Assembly (NCBI GenBank): GCA_003242195.1
Contig: QGUQ01000035.1
Location: forward strand, 1 to 10,697
DNA length: 10,697 nucleotides
Source of the DNA: Bacillota bacterium
Lineage (GTDB): Bacteria > Bacillota > Sulfobacillia > Thermaerobacterales > Thermaerobacteraceae
Reading direction: 5' to 3'
Shown here: positions 1 to 6,237 of the stretch, piece by piece
Numbering within the stretch: the stretch's first letter is position 1
Layout: each line of letters begins with the position of its first letter
Position numbers and translations under genes: made by a program
Notes under the pieces: model-generated
Seen by the model: only the letters and a program-made list of their open reading frames with translations
Databases searched by the model: none
Told to the model about the DNA's origin: nothing

Positions 1-48
1 GTCCCGGGCCGGAGCCGGCTCGAGGGCGACGACGGGCGGTTGATCCAA
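1..48 (-). CDS. 5' end of an unidentified gene, cut by the window edge
   Basis: On the minus strand a TTG codon at 46-48 is preceded by a very strong purine-rich ribosome binding site (GAGGAGGAGGA, about five bases from the start). It opens a frame without stops to the window edge, encoding MDQPPVVALEPAPARD. It begins 33 bases after the stop of the nucleotidyltransferase gene on the same strand, so it is probably the next gene of that operon. Sixteen residues are too few to name a family. From the neighbour one may guess a molybdoenzyme maturation or subunit gene, but nothing in these residues proves that. Confidence 0.45.
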   Translation of the reverse strand, partial: MDQPPVVALEPAPARD

Positions 49-81
49 GGTGTCCTCCTCCTCGGGCAGGTGTTGACACTC

Positions 82-810
82 TTAAAAGTACCGCATTCCC
101 GTCCCGGAACCGCCGCTCCCCGGTTCCGAGCCTGGCGCCTGCGGCGCCCAGGGGCCCGCGGCGGGCTGGACCCCGGCCTGCCGGCAAAGGGTGAGATAGT
201 CCGACCAGGTGTCCAGGTCCTGGATGACAGCGACGCAATCGGTTTCCACCGCAACCACCGCCGCTCGATGCCGTTCCAGGAGCCGCCGGGCGCCCTGGTC
301 GCCCGTGAGTTCTTCGACCTCCGGGAAGAGGGAACGGGCGAGGAGCACGGGGTGTCCGGGCCGGCCTCGATAGACGGGTCTTACCGCCGCCGGTCGCGGC
401 GATTCCTCGAGAAAGCGCTGGATGATGCGATCCAGCAGGGTGGGCGGTAGCAGCGGCTGATCCCCGAGGACGACCAGGGCACCCTGGATGCCGGGCTCTC
501 CTTCCAGAAGAGCCCGCAGGCCCTGGCGCAAGGAGGTGCTCTGCCCCTGCTCGGGATGGGGATTGACGATGACCGACAGCCGCGAGCGGTCACCCCCGGA
601 GTCCGCGGCAACGCGGCCCAGGGCCGGAAGGGCGTCGGCTACCTGCCGGTTGACCACCAGGACCACCGGCTCCGCCCGGCTGGCCAGCACCGCGGCGACG
701 GTGGCTTCCAACACGGTGTGCCCGCCCAGGGGCAGGAGCTGCTTCGGCCAGCCCAGGCGGGTGGAAAGGCCGGCGGCCAGGACGACCGCTCCGACGGTGC
801 CTTGCGACAT
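82..810 (-). CDS. MobA/MocA-like nucleotidyltransferase (molybdenum cofactor maturation)
   Basis: The protein is a small Rossmann-like NTP transferase of the MobA/MocA (CTP:molybdopterin cytidylyltransferase) group, which attaches CMP or GMP to molybdopterin in the cytoplasm for molybdenum hydroxylases. Visible motifs, numbered from the chosen start, are the N-terminal nucleotide loop LAAGLSTRLGWPKQLLPLGG (11-30), NP..GQSTSL (83-93), the metal-binding GDQPLL (116-121), RPGHPVLL (150-157) and DLDTWSDY (198-205). At 242 residues it is slightly longer than usual because of a Gly/Pro-rich tail after residue 213. The start at 808-810 places the nucleotide loop where the family has it and has GGGGTGA upstream. 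An alternative ATG at 844-846 has AAGGA at good spacing and would add 12 residues (MAHLERACGVNV). Assignment to MocA rather than another NTP transferase rests on motif appearance; the family is clear, the exact nucleotide is not. A further gene follows 33 bases downstream. Confidence 0.82.
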   Translation of the reverse strand: MSQGTVGAVVLAAGLSTRLGWPKQLLPLGGHTVLEATVAAVLASRAEPVVLVVNRQVADALPALGRVAADSGGDRSRLSVIVNPHPEQGQSTSLRQGLRALLEGEPGIQGALVVLGDQPLLPPTLLDRIIQRFLEESPRPAAVRPVYRGRPGHPVLLARSLFPEVEELTGDQGARRLLERHRAAVVAVETDCVAVIQDLDTWSDYLTLCRQAGVQPAAGPWAPQAPGSEPGSGGSGTGMRYF

Positions 811-853
811 GACGTTCACCCCGCAGGCTCTTTCCAAGTGGGCCATGGTGTTT

Positions 854-871
854 CCTTCCGGCACCGGAAGG
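854..871. repeat. 8-bp perfect inverted repeat with 2-nt spacer before the nucleotidyltransferase gene
   Basis: CCTTCCGG-CA-CCGGAAGG forms an 18-base near-continuous palindrome. On the minus strand its last arm contains the GGAAGG that would serve as ribosome binding site for the upstream ATG (844-846). If transcribed it would either hide that site or form a leader hairpin before the downstream ATG (808-810). It could equally be a protein-binding operator. Confidence 0.55.
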
Positions 872-908
872 CATTTGCAGGTTGACGGCGAATTACCATT
901 TTTCAAAA

Positions 909-924
909 CCCGACGGATGTCGGG
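909..924. repeat. Short inverted repeat in the divergent intergenic region
   Basis: CCCGAC-GGAT-GTCGGG has perfect 6-bp arms around 4 bases. It lies in the roughly 200-base region between the minus-strand nucleotidyltransferase gene and the plus-strand tetR gene. Function is unknown; a GC-rich repeat this short can arise by chance in this genome. Confidence 0.35.
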
Positions 925-1001
925 GATCGGAGCTCGCCCGTACCGACTGCCGCCCGCAGGGACGGTACCGGGGAAGGGAAGCCGTTGGGCAGGTACTTAA
1001 T

Positions 1002-1009
1002 GAACGTTC
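1002..1009. promoter_or_regulatory. Candidate TetR-family operator (GAACGTTC palindrome)
   Basis: A perfect GAACGTTC palindrome sits in a local AT-richer stretch (cttaatGAACGTTCggtgaattt) about 47 bases before the TTG start of the tetR gene. TGAAC/GTTCA half-sites are common in operators of lipid-responsive TetR repressors, so autoregulation of the operon from here is plausible. No convincing -35/-10 pair could be assigned nearby. Confidence 0.4.
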
Positions 1010-1055
1010 GGTGAATTTCCTCTACCATCCATCATACGGCGAACGGAGGGACCCC

Positions 1056-1784
1056 TTGGCTACGAGCAAGATCGTCGATCCACCGCGGGAAACCATCCTC
1101 CAGCAGGCTGCCGAGCTGTTCGCGGTACGCGGCTATCCCGCGACGACCATGCGGGACCTGGCGGCGGCTCTGGGCGTGACGCCGGCAGCCCTGTACTACC
1201 ACTTCCGTAACAAGGACGAATTGCTGCTGGAGGTGATCCGCCACGGCGTCCGCGCCGTCCACCGGCGGGTGGAGCGGGCGATGGCAGGCGAGGCCACCGT
1301 CGCCGGGCGCATCTGGGCGGGCCTGCGTGCCCACGTGCTGGCGTGCCTGGAGTATCAGTTCTTCGTCGCCGTCATCCTCCGGGACAGCCGGTACCTGAGC
1401 CCCGAGGCGACGCGGGAGGCAGTGGCCGAGCTGGACGCCTACGAAGCCCTGTGGGATCGAATCCTGGCGGAAGGGGCCCGGGAGGGCCTGTTCCAGCCGG
1501 GGGTCGACCTGCGGCTCCTCCGCCTCTTCGGGTTCGGGGCGATGAACTGGATCACCATCTGGTACCGCCCGGGCGGGCGCTGGACGCCTGAGGAGATCGC
1601 CGACTACTTCCTCCTGTACATCGCGAAGGGGGTGTTGCGCCCGGAGATCGCCGACTTCGTGGTCGGCCAGGTGATCCGCGACGCCGGCCTCCATTGCGGA
1701 CCCCGGCGCGCCGGGACACCTGGCGGCGAACAGGGTGATGGCAGCGGTAGCGGTGGGGGGACGCAGCGGCCGTCGGACCACTGA
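1056..1784 (+). CDS. TetR/AcrR-family transcriptional regulator, probably lipid- or acyl-CoA-responsive
   Basis: The N-terminal TetR DNA-binding domain covers about residues 10-60, with the helix-turn-helix at TTMRDLAAALGVTPAALYYHF (30-50) followed by the typical RNKDELL. The C-terminal domain contains GAMNWITIWYRPGGRWTPEE (161-180), a pattern recalled from the KstR2-like group of TetR proteins, whose members often sense acyl-CoA or sterol-derived thioesters. The start is TTG at 1056, because GGAGGG lies five bases upstream and the HTH domain then begins about ten residues in. An in-frame ATG at 882 would add 58 residues with no homology character. The tail after residue 213 is Gly-rich and low in complexity. 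The gene is first in a same-strand cluster with scp2, adh, R2lox and aldh, so it most likely controls that operon and itself, possibly through the GAACGTTC palindrome upstream. Confidence 0.88.
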   Translation: MATSKIVDPPRETILQQAAELFAVRGYPATTMRDLAAALGVTPAALYYHFRNKDELLLEVIRHGVRAVHRRVERAMAGEATVAGRIWAGLRAHVLACLEYQFFVAVILRDSRYLSPEATREAVAELDAYEALWDRILAEGAREGLFQPGVDLRLLRLFGFGAMNWITIWYRPGGRWTPEEIADYFLLYIAKGVLRPEIADFVVGQVIRDAGLHCGPRRAGTPGGEQGDGSGSGGGTQRPSDH

Positions 1785-1875
1785 GGGCGGCCGCCGGGAC
1801 CCGAACGAACCCGCCCCCGTCAAGGGGGCCCGAGTCGAACCGGGGGAGCGTACGAAGGTCGGGAGGGGTGTAACG

Positions 1876-2304
1876 ATGGCGTATCCGGCTTTTACCCAGG
1901 AATGGGCCCAGGCCTACAAGGACCGTATCAACGAGAATCCCCGTTACAGGGAAGCGGCGCGGAACTGGGAATGGCCGCTGGCCTTCGTGCTGGAGGCCGA
2001 GCCGTCCCTGGGCATTGAGGAAGACCGGGCCATCGTGCTGGACCTGTACCGAGGAGAGTGCCGGGATGCCCGTCTGGCGACCCGGGACGAACTGGACGGC
2101 GTACCTTACGTGATCAGCGCCGACGCCTACACCTGGAAGCAGGTGGTGGACGGCCGGCTGGATCCCCTGGCGGCTATGCTGCGCGGCAAACTGAAGATCG
2201 TGAAGGGGAACATGGCCGTCCTGGCCGGCTACGTCACCGCCGCCAAGGAGCTGGTGAATTCGGCCCAGCAGGTGGAGACGGAATTCCCGGAGGGAGTGGC
2301 CTAG
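1876..2304 (+). CDS. SCP2 sterol-binding domain protein (lipid carrier)
   Basis: This 142-residue protein looks like a stand-alone SCP2 (sterol carrier protein 2) domain. The most telling part is the C-terminal half, where LRGKLKIVKGNMAVLAGYV (102-120) matches the family's G-x-L-K-[IV]-x-G-[ND]-x-x-x-A pattern, followed by a helix rich in Ala, Leu and Val. SCP2 domains bind fatty acyl chains, sterols and other hydrophobic molecules in a tunnel. No signal peptide or membrane segment is seen, so it should be cytoplasmic. The start at ATG 1876 has GGGAGGGGTG upstream; the longer upstream reading frame (from 1735) overlaps tetR and is not convincing. Only three bases separate its stop from the ATG of the alcohol dehydrogenase gene, so the two are tightly coupled. 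In this context it probably solubilises or presents the operon's substrate, which is inference. Confidence 0.78.
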   Translation: MAYPAFTQEWAQAYKDRINENPRYREAARNWEWPLAFVLEAEPSLGIEEDRAIVLDLYRGECRDARLATRDELDGVPYVISADAYTWKQVVDGRLDPLAAMLRGKLKIVKGNMAVLAGYVTAAKELVNSAQQVETEFPEGVA

Positions 2305-2307
2305 GCC

Positions 2308-3354
2308 ATGAAGGCCGTCACCTACCGGGGTGCGCGGGAAGTGGCCGTCGAGGACGTGCCCGAGCCGCGGCTGGAGGAACCGGGTGACGCCCTGGTCCGG
2401 GTCACCTGCTGCGGCATCTGTGGTTCCGACCTGCACATCTACCACGGCCAGATCCCGGGCATGATCCCCGGCTTCGTATGCGGCCACGAGTTCACCGGCG
2501 TGGTGGAGGAGACCGGGCCGGGTGTCCGGGGATTCCGACCGGGCGACAGGGTGGTGGGCACCTTCCACGTCGCCTGCGGCACCTGCCGGGCCTGCCGGCG
2601 GGGCGCGTACAACCAGTGTGTCCGGTACGGCGTCTTCGGCTACGGCATCGCCATGGGCAGCCTGGCCGGATCCCAGGCGGAGTACGTGCGCGTCCCCCAT
2701 GCCGATGTCAACCTGCGCCGGATTCCGGACGAATTGGACGACGAGCAGGCTCTGTTTTGCGGTGACGTCCTGACCACCGCCTATGGTGCCCTCCGCAACG
2801 CCGGCTTGCAACCGGGCGAGACGGTGGCGGTCATCGGCTGCGGGCCGGTGGGGCTCATGGCAGTGCAGAGCGCCTTCGTCCTGGGGGCGGCCCGGGTGTT
2901 TGCCATCGATCTCCTGCGAGACAGGGCGGAGATGGCAGAACGGTTGGGAGCCGTACCCATCGTGGCCGGGGAGTCCCATCCCGTCAGCCGGGTGAACCAG
3001 CTCACGGGGGGCGAGGGGGCGGACGTGGTCATCGAGGCGGTGGGCGGGCCCCGCACCGTCGCCCTGGCCTTCGAGCTGGTTCGGGGCGGGGGCCGGATCG
3101 TGGCCCTCGGAGTGACCACGGCTGAGAGCTTCGCCTTTCCCCTGGGCACCGGCCTGACCCGGGACATCTCCTTCCGGATCGGGCTGGCCAACATCCACCG
3201 GGACATTGACGCCACCCTGGCCCTGGTAGCCGCGGGGCGCCTCGATCCGACCGCTATCGTCAGCCACCGGCTGCCTCTATCCGAGGCGCCGCTGGGCTAC
3301 CGCCTGTTCGATGAGCGCGAGGCGATGAAGGTGCTGCTCCTGCCCGGCCAGTAG
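2308..3354 (+). CDS. Zinc-dependent alcohol dehydrogenase (MDR family, Tdh/AdhP-like)
   Basis: This medium-chain dehydrogenase has 348 residues, the usual length. The catalytic zinc site is visible as Cys38 (GICGSD), His60 and Glu61 (GHEFTG) and the CGDVLTTAYG segment (151-160). A structural zinc site has four cysteines, Cys90, Cys93, Cys96 and Cys104. The Rossmann glycine motif GCGPVG is at 177-182, and Asp201 ending the second strand favours NAD over NADP. The expected reaction is reversible oxidation of a primary or secondary alcohol to an aldehyde or ketone. The start at ATG 2308 lies three bases after the scp2 stop, with GGAGGG inside the end of scp2. It is upstream of the R2-like oxidase and the aldehyde dehydrogenase, so it would be the middle step of an alcohol-aldehyde-acid series. 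Substrate identity cannot be read from sequence. Confidence 0.92.
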   Translation: MKAVTYRGAREVAVEDVPEPRLEEPGDALVRVTCCGICGSDLHIYHGQIPGMIPGFVCGHEFTGVVEETGPGVRGFRPGDRVVGTFHVACGTCRACRRGAYNQCVRYGVFGYGIAMGSLAGSQAEYVRVPHADVNLRRIPDELDDEQALFCGDVLTTAYGALRNAGLQPGETVAVIGCGPVGLMAVQSAFVLGAARVFAIDLLRDRAEMAERLGAVPIVAGESHPVSRVNQLTGGEGADVVIEAVGGPRTVALAFELVRGGGRIVALGVTTAESFAFPLGTGLTRDISFRIGLANIHRDIDATLALVAAGRLDPTAIVSHRLPLSEAPLGYRLFDEREAMKVLLLPGQ

Positions 3355-3371
3355 CATACTCCTGCCCGGCC
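3337..3371. repeat. 13-bp direct repeat spanning the adh stop codon
   Basis: CTCCTGCCCGGCC occurs at 3337-3349 and again at 3359-3371, a period of 22 bases, with the adh stop codon between the two copies. It suggests a small duplication at the 3' end of the gene. In sequence this GC-rich it may be incidental. Confidence 0.5.
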
Positions 3372-3480
3372 GGTGGAGTGGTGGCCGGGTGGGTGCAAGG
3401 GGCGAAGAAGGAGCGGATGGCCCGCGAGCGGCGGGCGGGTGCAGGCCCGCACGCCGAAACCCGTGGGGAAGGACGGGGGG

Positions 3481-4449
3481 ATGAGCATGTCCGGGGCGGA
3501 CGCCCGCCATGAGGGGTTTGTGACCACCAGCGCCCGCGGCCTGCGGCATGATGTGCCGCCCATGCGCCTCTACCACAAGGCGAAGCGCTTCGGCGTCTGG
3601 GACCCTCAGGCCATCGACCTCAGCCGCGACCGGGAGGACTGGGCCGAGTTCAACGACCAGCAGCGCGACGCCTTGCTGCGGATGGTGTCCCTGTTCCAGG
3701 CCGGCGAGGAGTCGGTGACCCTGGATCTCTTGCCCCTGATGATGGTGATCGCCCGCGAGGGCCGCCTGGAAGAGGAGATGTACCTGACCACCTTCCTCTG
3801 GGAGGAGGCCAAGCACACCGAGTTCTTCCGCCGGTTCCTGGACGAGGTGGCCGGGACGACCACCGACTTGCACCACTACCACACGCCCAGCTACAAGAAG
3901 ATCTTCTACGAGGAGCTGCCGCGGGCGATGAACCGCCTGCTCACCGATCCTTCGCCTGCAGCCCAGGCCGAGGCCGCCGTGACCTACAACCTGATCGTGG
4001 AGGGAGTCCTGGCGGAAACCGGCTACTATGCCTTCTACCAGACGCTGCACCGCCAGGGACGGATGCCCGGCCTGATCGAGGGGATTCGCAACCTGCAGCG
4101 GGACGAGTCGCGGCACATCGCCTACGGGGTCTTCCTCCTGTCGCGGCTCGTGGCCCAGGACGACTCCGTCTGGTTCGTCATCGAACGGCGGCTGAACGAG
4201 CTGCTCCCTTATGCCCTGGGCGTCACCCATGAGATCTACGCGGCCTACGGCGACGACCGACCCTTCGATGTGGACCAGGAGGAGTTCGTCAATTACGCCA
4301 TCAAGCAGTTCACGCTGCGCTCCCAGCGCATCGAGCAGGCACGGGGGAAGTCCCTGGACGAGGTCTACCGGCTGGCGACCGTCGATGCGGACGAACCGGC
4401 CGGTGAGGACGAACCGGGGACGCCCGGGGAGGGAGGAACGGCCGCATGA
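3481..4449 (+). CDS. R2-like ligand-binding oxidase (R2lox, Mn/Fe cofactor)
   Basis: A ferritin-like protein of 322 residues, related to ribonucleotide reductase small subunit but of the R2lox type. With a constant offset of seven from the Geobacillus kaustophilus protein (recalled numbering), every cofactor ligand is present: Glu76, Glu109, His112, Glu174, Glu209 and His212. The characteristic ether-crosslink pair is also present as Val79 and Tyr169. Helix signatures are FQAGEESVT (72-80), WEEAKHTEFF (107-116) and RDESRHIAYG (207-216). The family assembles a heterodinuclear Mn/Fe centre, binds a long-chain fatty acid and activates O2; its physiological reaction is not established. The start at ATG 3481 has AAGGA seven bases upstream, and it fits family length; the reading frame extending to 3373 has no support. 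The C-terminal 20 or so residues are acidic and Gly-rich. The stop overlaps the aldehyde dehydrogenase start (ATGA), showing translational coupling to it. Confidence 0.93.
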   Translation: MSMSGADARHEGFVTTSARGLRHDVPPMRLYHKAKRFGVWDPQAIDLSRDREDWAEFNDQQRDALLRMVSLFQAGEESVTLDLLPLMMVIAREGRLEEEMYLTTFLWEEAKHTEFFRRFLDEVAGTTTDLHHYHTPSYKKIFYEELPRAMNRLLTDPSPAAQAEAAVTYNLIVEGVLAETGYYAFYQTLHRQGRMPGLIEGIRNLQRDESRHIAYGVFLLSRLVAQDDSVWFVIERRLNELLPYALGVTHEIYAAYGDDRPFDVDQEEFVNYAIKQFTLRSQRIEQARGKSLDEVYRLATVDADEPAGEDEPGTPGEGGTAA

Positions 4450-6038
4450 CCCGCATGACGGGCCGGGATCGCGTGCAAGCCGGTGATCCTGGACCGGTCC
4501 CCGGGCCCGGCGAGGCACCCGCGGGTGGTGCCGGCCGGGGCCGGAGTGCCACCCTGGAGTCGCCCTTCGTCGCGCCCCAGGTCCGCCAATGGCTGCAGGA
4601 GACCCGCAGGCTCTTCATCGGTGGGCGCTGGGAAGAGGCCCGGTCGGGGCGCATCCTGCCGGTCACCGATCCGGCCACCGGCGACCTCCTGGCGGAGGTC
4701 TGGGAGGCCGGGGCGGAGGACATCGATCGGGCCGTACAGGCGGCCCGCCGGGCGCAGGAGGGGTCCTGGGGCCGGATGCCGCCCGCGGAACGGGCGCGTC
4801 TCCTCTGGAAGCTGGCGGACTTGCTGGAGGAACGGGCCGAGGAGTTCGCCCAGCTGGAATCGCTCAACACGGGCAAGCCGGTGACGGAGACGGCCGTGGC
4901 CGACGTGCCGCTGGCCGTGGAGCACTTCCGCTACTTCGCGGGCTGGACGACCAAGTGGACGGGGCAGACGCTCCCCGTTTCCTTCCCGGGCGAGTACCTG
5001 GCCTATACGCGGCGGGAGCCCGTGGGCGTCGTGGGGGCCATCGTGCCGTGGAACTTCCCGCTGCTGATCGCTTCCTGGAAGCTGGCGCCGGCGCTGGCGG
5101 CGGGCAATACCGTGGTGCTCAAGCCCAGCGAGCTCACGCCCCTTACGGCCCTCCGCCTGGCGGAACTGGTGCAGGAGGCGGGTTTCCCGCCGGGGACGGT
5201 CAACGTCGTGCCGGGGTACGGGGAGCCGGCAGGGCGGGCGTTGGTGGAGCACCCCGGGGTGGACAAGATCACTTTCACGGGTTCGCCCGCCGTGGGCCGT
5301 CGGATCATGACGACCGTGGCCCGCGACTTCAAGCGCGTGACCCTGGAGTTGGGGGGTAAGTCCCCCAACATCGTCTTCCCCGACGCCGACCTGGACAAGG
5401 CGGTCGCCGGGGCCATGATGGGCATCTTCTTCAACCAGGGCGAGGTATGCTGTGCGGGTTCCCGCCTGTTCGTCCACAAGGACCGCTTCGATCGGATGGT
5501 GGCGGAGATCGCCGAACGGGCGGCGGAGTTGAGGCAAGGGCCCGGCGTCCACCCCATGACCCAGATGGGCCCGCTCATCAGCCGGGCTCACATGGAGCGG
5601 GTGCTGGGTTACATCGAGCGGGGTCGAGCGGAGGGCGCCGAACTGGTGACCGGCGGTGAGCCCAACCGCGAGGCCGGCCCGGGGTTCTTCGTCCGCCCGA
5701 CGGTGTTCGTGGGGACCGATACCATGACCATCGCCCGGGAGGAGATCTTCGGCCCCGTGCTCACCGTCTTGCCCTTCGAGGACCTGGACGAGGTGGTGCG
5801 CCGGGCCAACGACACCCCCTACGGCCTGGCAGCCGGCATCTGGACCCGGGACATCGCCAAGGCCATCAAGGTCGCCCACCGGCTCAAGGCGGGCACGGTG
5901 TGGATCAACGGCTACAACCTGCTGGACGCCACCAGCCCCTGGGGCGGGTTCAAGCAGAGCGGTATCGGACGCGAGATGGGGAGTTACGCGCTGGAGCACT
6001 ACACGGAAGTGAAGAGTGTGTGGGTGAACCTCGGATAG
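4446..6038 (+). CDS. NAD(P)-dependent aldehyde dehydrogenase
   Basis: A class I/II-type aldehyde dehydrogenase of 530 residues that oxidises aldehydes to carboxylic acids. Key residues are Asn203 in PWNFP (201-205), Lys226 in KPSE for cofactor binding, the general base Glu301 in LELGGKSPNI, the nucleophile Cys335 in NQGEVCCAGSR (330-340), and Glu433 in EEIFGPV. The C-terminal WGGFKQSGIGRE signature (499-510) is of the betaine/retinal aldehyde dehydrogenase type. The start is ATG 4446, overlapping the R2lox stop by four bases, with GGAGG nine bases upstream inside R2lox. This leaves about 40 extra Pro/Gly/Ala-rich N-terminal residues before the usual beginning near FVAPQVRQWL. No better in-frame start with a ribosome binding site was found. 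It is the last gene of the operon, 36 bases before a strong terminator, and would complete an alcohol-to-acid pathway. Confidence 0.95.
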   Translation: MTRMTGRDRVQAGDPGPVPGPGEAPAGGAGRGRSATLESPFVAPQVRQWLQETRRLFIGGRWEEARSGRILPVTDPATGDLLAEVWEAGAEDIDRAVQAARRAQEGSWGRMPPAERARLLWKLADLLEERAEEFAQLESLNTGKPVTETAVADVPLAVEHFRYFAGWTTKWTGQTLPVSFPGEYLAYTRREPVGVVGAIVPWNFPLLIASWKLAPALAAGNTVVLKPSELTPLTALRLAELVQEAGFPPGTVNVVPGYGEPAGRALVEHPGVDKITFTGSPAVGRRIMTTVARDFKRVTLELGGKSPNIVFPDADLDKAVAGAMMGIFFNQGEVCCAGSRLFVHKDRFDRMVAEIAERAAELRQGPGVHPMTQMGPLISRAHMERVLGYIERGRAEGAELVTGGEPNREAGPGFFVRPTVFVGTDTMTIAREEIFGPVLTVLPFEDLDEVVRRANDTPYGLAAGIWTRDIAKAIKVAHRLKAGTVWINGYNLLDATSPWGGFKQSGIGREMGSYALEHYTEVKSVWVNLG

Positions 6039-6074
6039 GCCATGTGGCCATGAGGCCAGTGCGGACGGCATGAT

Positions 6075-6105
6075 GGCGTGCGCCCTGCGGGGCGCACGCC
6101 TTTTT
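6075..6105 (+). terminator. Intrinsic terminator of the tetR-scp2-adh-R2lox-aldh operon
   Basis: The arms GGCGTGCGCCC and GGGCGCACGCC form a perfect 11-bp GC-rich stem (6075-6085 with 6090-6100) around a four-base loop TGCG, followed at once by TTTTT (6101-6105). It begins 36 bases after the aldehyde dehydrogenase stop. This is a textbook rho-independent terminator and marks the end of the operon. Confidence 0.92.
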
Positions 6106-6206
6106 CGGGGAAGCCCGTGACGGTCCTCGGGTTGACGGCGGAACGAGGTGGCCCTCGACAACCTGGTGGCCGGAAGGAATTCACGGAATCCAAGGATAAT
6201 ATGTCC

Positions 6207-6216
6207 AATGATCATT
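6207..6216. repeat. AATGATCATT palindrome before the SDR gene
   Basis: A 10-base perfect palindrome sits between a possible -10 box (GATAAT, 6195-6200, with no matching -35) and the XylR-like operator. It may be part of a regulatory site near the transcription start; the evidence is only the symmetry and position. Confidence 0.3.
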
Positions 6217-6235
6217 AGTTTGGAGGTGAAACTAA
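6215..6235. promoter_or_regulatory. XylR/ROK-like operator before the SDR gene
   Basis: TTAGTTT-GGAGGTG-AAACTAA is a perfect inverted repeat with 7-bp arms and a 7-base spacer. The TTAGTTT/AAACTAA half-sites are those recalled for the Bacillus xyl operator, although there the spacer is 11. A second repeat with the same geometry (TTTGTTT-N7-AAACAAA) lies before the ROK repressor gene at 8305-8325. The spacer here is exactly the ribosome binding site of the SDR gene, so bound repressor would sit just downstream of the expected transcription start. Confidence 0.65.
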
Positions 6236-6237
6236 CA

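Noticed and set aside
488..1000. Plus-strand open frames opposite the nucleotidyltransferase gene
   Set aside because: Low-complexity Arg/Pro/Gly-rich translations, opposite a gene with the LAAG, GDQP and GHPVL motifs.
882..1055. N-terminal extension of the TetR protein from ATG 882
   Set aside because: The extra 58 residues do not look like protein of this family, and TTG 1056 has GGAGGG at the right spacing just before the HTH domain.
1552..3267. Minus-strand open frame of 571 codons opposite tetR, scp2 and adh
   Set aside because: It crosses three well-supported plus-strand genes, has no ribosome binding site that I can see and has no domain character.
3355..3480. Possible separate promoter for R2lox in the 126-base gap after adh
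   Set aside because: The gap is GC-rich and shows no -35/-10 pair; read-through from the upstream genes is simpler.
3277..4518. Minus-strand open frame of 413 codons opposite R2lox
   Set aside because: Antisense shadow of R2lox, whose metal ligands are all in place on the plus strand.
6132..6200. TTGACG (6132-6137) as -35 partner of GATAAT (6195-6200) before the SDR gene
   Set aside because: The spacing of 57 bases is far too long, and no other -35 at 16-18 bases from GATAAT was found.
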